Assembly: GCA_035573435.1 (NCBI GenBank) | Contig: DATMZR010000019.1 | Span: 62,001 to 126,000, forward strand | Origin: Solirubrobacterales bacterium | GTDB lineage: Bacteria; Actinomycetota; Thermoleophilia; Solirubrobacterales; 70-9 | Length of the DNA: 64,000 bases | Reading direction: 5' to 3' | Shown: positions 61,207-64,000 of the stretch, piece after piece | How the letters are laid out: every line of letters starts with the position of its first letter | How positions within the stretch are numbered: the first letter of the stretch is position 1 | Notes under the pieces: generated by a model | What the model saw: only the letters and a program-made list of their open reading frames with translations | Told to the model about the DNA's origin: nothing | Databases searched by the model: none | Position numbers and translations under genes: made by a program

Positions 61207-64000
61207 CCCGCTCCGTTTCCTCCCTCGCCGTTGCCCGTGGCTTCCTCGGCACCGATCGAGCGCTCCAGCCGGCAGATCGGCTGGTAGCGGCACCACACTG
61301 GGCAGGCGCCGCCGTTCGGGTCGCGCCCGATTTCGCCCTCGCGCATCGCCGCGACCTTCTCTTTGGCGCGCGATGCGCCGGCTTCGAGCATCTCCTGGAC
61401 CTCGTCGGGCTCGAGGCGATCGGTGCTCAAGACGTCGAGGGCCTCGGTGGCTTCGGTCCCGGCCGCGACGAACCCTCGGGGCCGGGGGTCGTTTCGCGCG
61501 CCGAGCGGGTAGTACAGGCCGCCGATCGGCTCGATGTCCCAACGGTCGCGAAGGGCGCGCGCGTAGAGCTGGAGTTGCAGCTTGCCCTCGTCGCCGAGCT
61601 TCGCCGCCGCCCACACCCTGGAGCCGGTCTTGTAGTCGTAGACGACGCCGAAGCGGCCGTCCGGGGTCACGTCCACCCGGTCGATCTGGCCGTGGATCCG
61701 GACCTCGCCGAGGTCGAGGGACGGCACCAGGCTGTCAGCGCCCTCCCCGAAGGAGGCTTCGAACAGTGCGGGTCGCAGCTCGGTTTCGCCCGCCGCCTCG
61801 CGGTCCAGGAGGCGCTCGATCTGCGCCCGCATGCGGGCCATCAGGATCCTGGTTCCGGGCAGGTGGGGCTCGAGACCCCTTCTTTCGGCCTCGCCCTCGA
61901 GCAGGGTCGCCGCGTGCTGTCGCCAGCGAGCAACGTCGTCCGTGCGGGGGATTCGATCCTCGCCGGGGGGCTCCGAGTAGAGACGCTCGAGCACATCGTG
62001 GACGATCGAGCCGGTTGTCAGGTGGTCGGGATCCGGCTCGAGGCGCTGCGGGGAGAGCTCGTGGTCGACGAACCACCTGTAGGAGCACTCGATCCACTTC
62101 TCGATCGTTCCCGGTCCGACCGGGTCGCGCCGCTGGAGCTCGGCGAGCACGCCGGGGTTGGCAAGCGGCCCCGGGAGGTCCTCGCGCTTCCGCGGCCCGC
62201 AGGCCGCCAGGGAGCGCGCAAGCTCGCGAGCACTGGGGGCGTCCGCAGGCTCGAAGACGACGTGCTCCAGGCCATGGACGCGCTTGAGGCGCTCCTCGGC
62301 CTCCTCCGGAGCCGGGGCCAGCAGGTCCAGGGCCTCGTCCACGAAGGGCGACCGGGTCGCGGGGCGGCCCTCCTCGTCGGAGCTTCGCCAGCAGAGCCAG
62401 AGCCGCTCGGTGGGACGGCAGGCGCAGGCGTGGAAGAGGTAGCGCTCCTCGGTGGCCTGGTCCTGCCGGACGAGCGCCGGGATGCCGAGCCGCCGCCGCC
62501 GCTCGTCCCCCAGCAGCGGATCCCCGGTGTCGCCCCCCGGGAACTCGCCGTCCTGGAGTGAGCAGACGAACAGGTGCCGGGCTCGCGCGGCTCGCGCCCG
62601 GTAGGGGCCCAGCACCCGGACCCTTCCCTCGGTGGGGCCGCGCCAGAGAGGCACCCGAACCTCCTCGAGCAGCTCGAGCGCCTCGGCGGGTGCGGGGGCC
62701 GCGGAGCCTGCTATCCCGTCGAGCTCGGCGAGGTCGGTGAGGGTGCTCGCGGCCGCCGCAGCGGCGCGCAGCTCGAGCGGGGCGAAGGGCACGGCTTCGC
62801 CTGCGGCACCCCCTTGGCTGCGTCCGTCGACGGGCTCCTGGCCGGCATGTGACTCCTCCGCGAGCTCGTGCGCGGCGGCGGCGAGCGCACGCAACCACTC
62901 GCCGCCCGGGCGGGCGTCGCGAACGGCGGCGAGCATCCAGGGACGTGCCTTCCAGCCGGCAACCAGCTCGTCCGCCGTGTGGGCCTCGCCGCGCAGCAGG
63001 CGGCGCTCGACCCAGTCGCCGATCCCCTGAGGCTTGCCAGGGCGAGCCCGCATGAAGGCGAGCAGCTCCTCGCCGCCGGCATCGGGCAGGCTTGCGCGCG
63101 CGAGCGCCGTGAGCCCGCGGCCGGCGGCGGTTCGAGCCAGCGGCACGGACGCCTCGGCGGCGACCGGGACCCCGAGCCCCTCGAGCACTCGCGCAAACAG
63201 GGGCCCGTGGCGATCGGGATGCCGCAGTACCACCGCGATGGCGTCCGCAGGGACTCCGGCGGCGAGCAGCTTGGCGACCTCGCCGCCGACGGCCTCCGCC
63301 TGCCCGCGCTCGCCACCGCATTCGAGCATCGCGATCCCGTCGTCCGGCTCGATCCCGCCGGCGCCTGCCTCGAACAGGTGGCGATCGAGGTGGCGCAGGG
63401 CCGCGCTCTGCGTGTAGCCGTCATCGAAGGCGAGCCTGTCCTCCTCCGTGCCCCCGAGCTCGTCGCGCAGCCGGGCCAGCAGTACGGCTCGCGGCGCGAG
63501 CGCCTCGCGGTCCTCGTAGTTGACGGCGACCGTGACCTCGCAGGCGCCGGTCAGGGCCGCCACCAGGTCGAGCTGCTCCTCGGTCAGATCGTCGAAGCCG
63601 TACAGGAGCACCGGCCTCGAGTCCCAAGCTTGCGGCCGCTGGCGCAACGCGGCCGTGGCCTTGCGGAGGGCCGAATGGGCATCGTCGCGCTCCGCGACGT
63701 CCCGTTTGTCGATGTAGGCCCCATAGAGCCGCGCGAGCTCGGACTCGTAGGCGCCGTCCTCGAGCTCGGCAGTCGCGTCCCCGAGCTCGCCGGGGCTGAT
63801 GACGCTCGACTGGAGCTCTGAGATCAGTCGCTCGAGCGCTGGTGCGAACCCGGGTCGGGCCGCCGAGCCGCTGAGCGGCCCAAGGCGAGTTTCACGGACC
63901 GCGGCGCGGACGAGCGCCAGGCGCTGCGCATCCGAGAGCTGGGGACGGAGCCCCGCCCCCGTGGCCGTGGCGAGCTCTTCGCTGAAGGCGCGAAAGGTGC
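61203..64000 (-). CDS. addB: AddB-like subunit (inactive-helicase fold with PD-(D/E)XK nuclease), 5' partial
   Basis: The frame runs off the window at 64000, so the N-terminus and any Walker A are missing. Visible: ARLYGAYIDKRD, LLYGFDDLTEEQLDLVAAL (Rossmann-like strand of an AddB/RecC-type fold), FEAGAGGIEPDDGIAMLECGG, and the nuclease (HGQIDRVDVTPDGRFGVVYDYKTGS). Iron-staple cysteines are in WIECSYRWFV and CPVWCRYQPIC near the end. About 930 residues lie in the window, consistent with AddB. ATGA overlap joins it to addA, so the two form one AddAB-type complex for double-strand break repair. Confidence 0.9.
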   Translation of the reverse strand, partial: TFRAFSEELATATGAGLRPQLSDAQRLALVRAAVRETRLGPLSGSAARPGFAPALERLISELQSSVISPGELGDATAELEDGAYESELARLYGAYIDKRDVAERDDAHSALRKATAALRQRPQAWDSRPVLLYGFDDLTEEQLDLVAALTGACEVTVAVNYEDREALAPRAVLLARLRDELGGTEEDRLAFDDGYTQSAALRHLDRHLFEAGAGGIEPDDGIAMLECGGERGQAEAVGGEVAKLLAAGVPADAIAVVLRHPDRHGPLFARVLEGLGVPVAAEASVPLARTAAGRGLTALARASLPDAGGEELLAFMRARPGKPQGIGDWVERRLLRGEAHTADELVAGWKARPWMLAAVRDARPGGEWLRALAAAAHELAEESHAGQEPVDGRSQGGAAGEAVPFAPLELRAAAAAASTLTDLAELDGIAGSAAPAPAEALELLEEVRVPLWRGPTEGRVRVLGPYRARAARARHLFVCSLQDGEFPGGDTGDPLLGDERRRRLGIPALVRQDQATEERYLFHACACRPTERLWLCWRSSDEEGRPATRSPFVDEALDLLAPAPEEAEERLKRVHGLEHVVFEPADAPSARELARSLAACGPRKREDLPGPLANPGVLAELQRRDPVGPGTIEKWIECSYRWFVDHELSPQRLEPDPDHLTTGSIVHDVLERLYSEPPGEDRIPRTDDVARWRQHAATLLEGEAERRGLEPHLPGTRILMARMRAQIERLLDREAAGETELRPALFEASFGEGADSLVPSLDLGEVRIHGQIDRVDVTPDGRFGVVYDYKTGSRVWAAAKLGDEGKLQLQLYARALRDRWDIEPIGGLYYPLGARNDPRPRGFVAAGTEATEALDVLSTDRLEPDEVQEMLEAGASRAKEKVAAMREGEIGRDPNGGACPVWCRYQPICRLERSIGAEEATGNGEGGNGAG

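Overview
The window is a compact, GC-rich stretch of bacterial chromosome. I infer an actinobacterium of the Thermoleophilia/Solirubrobacterales kind. The basis is the high GC, frequent GTG and TTG starts, the order rpmE - prfA - prmC - tsaC - glyA - wecA-like - atp operon, many apparently leaderless genes, and Sec-exported calcium-repeat proteins. No tRNA, rRNA, CRISPR array, transposase or prophage was seen, and no stretch longer than about 300 bases lacks a gene.

Layout. 1-5.4 kb: the end of etfA and ETF:quinone oxidoreductase (electrons from flavin dehydrogenases to quinone), a divergent alpha/beta-hydrolase/TetR pair with palindromic operators, and a metal-independent NAD formate dehydrogenase. 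5.4-17.8 kb: a housekeeping series (rpmE, DUF1385, prfA, prmC, tsaC, glyA, a PLP enzyme, DUF354, a WecA-like transferase), interrupted on the other strand by three tandem RTX-repeat exported proteins, a SnoaL-like gene and a 5'-3' exonuclease. 17.8-25.6 kb: a complete F1Fo ATP synthase operon, atpZ-I-B-E-F-H-A-G-D-C. 25.7-35.7 kb: an M20 peptidase, an LCP cell-wall ligase, sugar-nucleotide genes (UDP-sugar dehydrogenase, mannose-1-phosphate guanylyltransferase, PGI/PMI) and an ABC/FtsX exporter, which together look like envelope polymer synthesis. 35.8-45.8 kb: ArfB-like ribosome rescue, two exported proteins including a sulfatase, ahcY, a nucleotidyltransferase, a redox pair, homoserine kinase, an exported lyase-like protein and an orphan ParA. 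45.9-57.1 kb: the glutamate synthase large subunit, a zinc-ribbon FHA protein, an SRPBCC protein, a lipoprotein, a penicillin-binding protein, a MarP-like membrane protease, an HxlR regulator and a seven-repeat beta-propeller. 57.1-64 kb: a GGCT-fold protein and an AddAB-like helicase-nuclease that runs off the window.

The least ordinary signals are: (i) a family of four REP-like palindromes about 38 bp long, one of which encodes the start of an RTX protein; (ii) a foldback element of about 100 bp inside the atp operon, next to an atpG gene whose only sensible start codon is ATA; (iii) an ETF:QO lacking the last cysteine of its CxxCxxC motif; (iv) a repeated arrangement of a TANNNT -10 box 6-10 bases before the start codon; (v) iron-staple cysteines in both nuclease domains of the AddAB pair. 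No wholly new multi-gene system could be demonstrated; the RTX/REP island is the best candidate for something not yet described.
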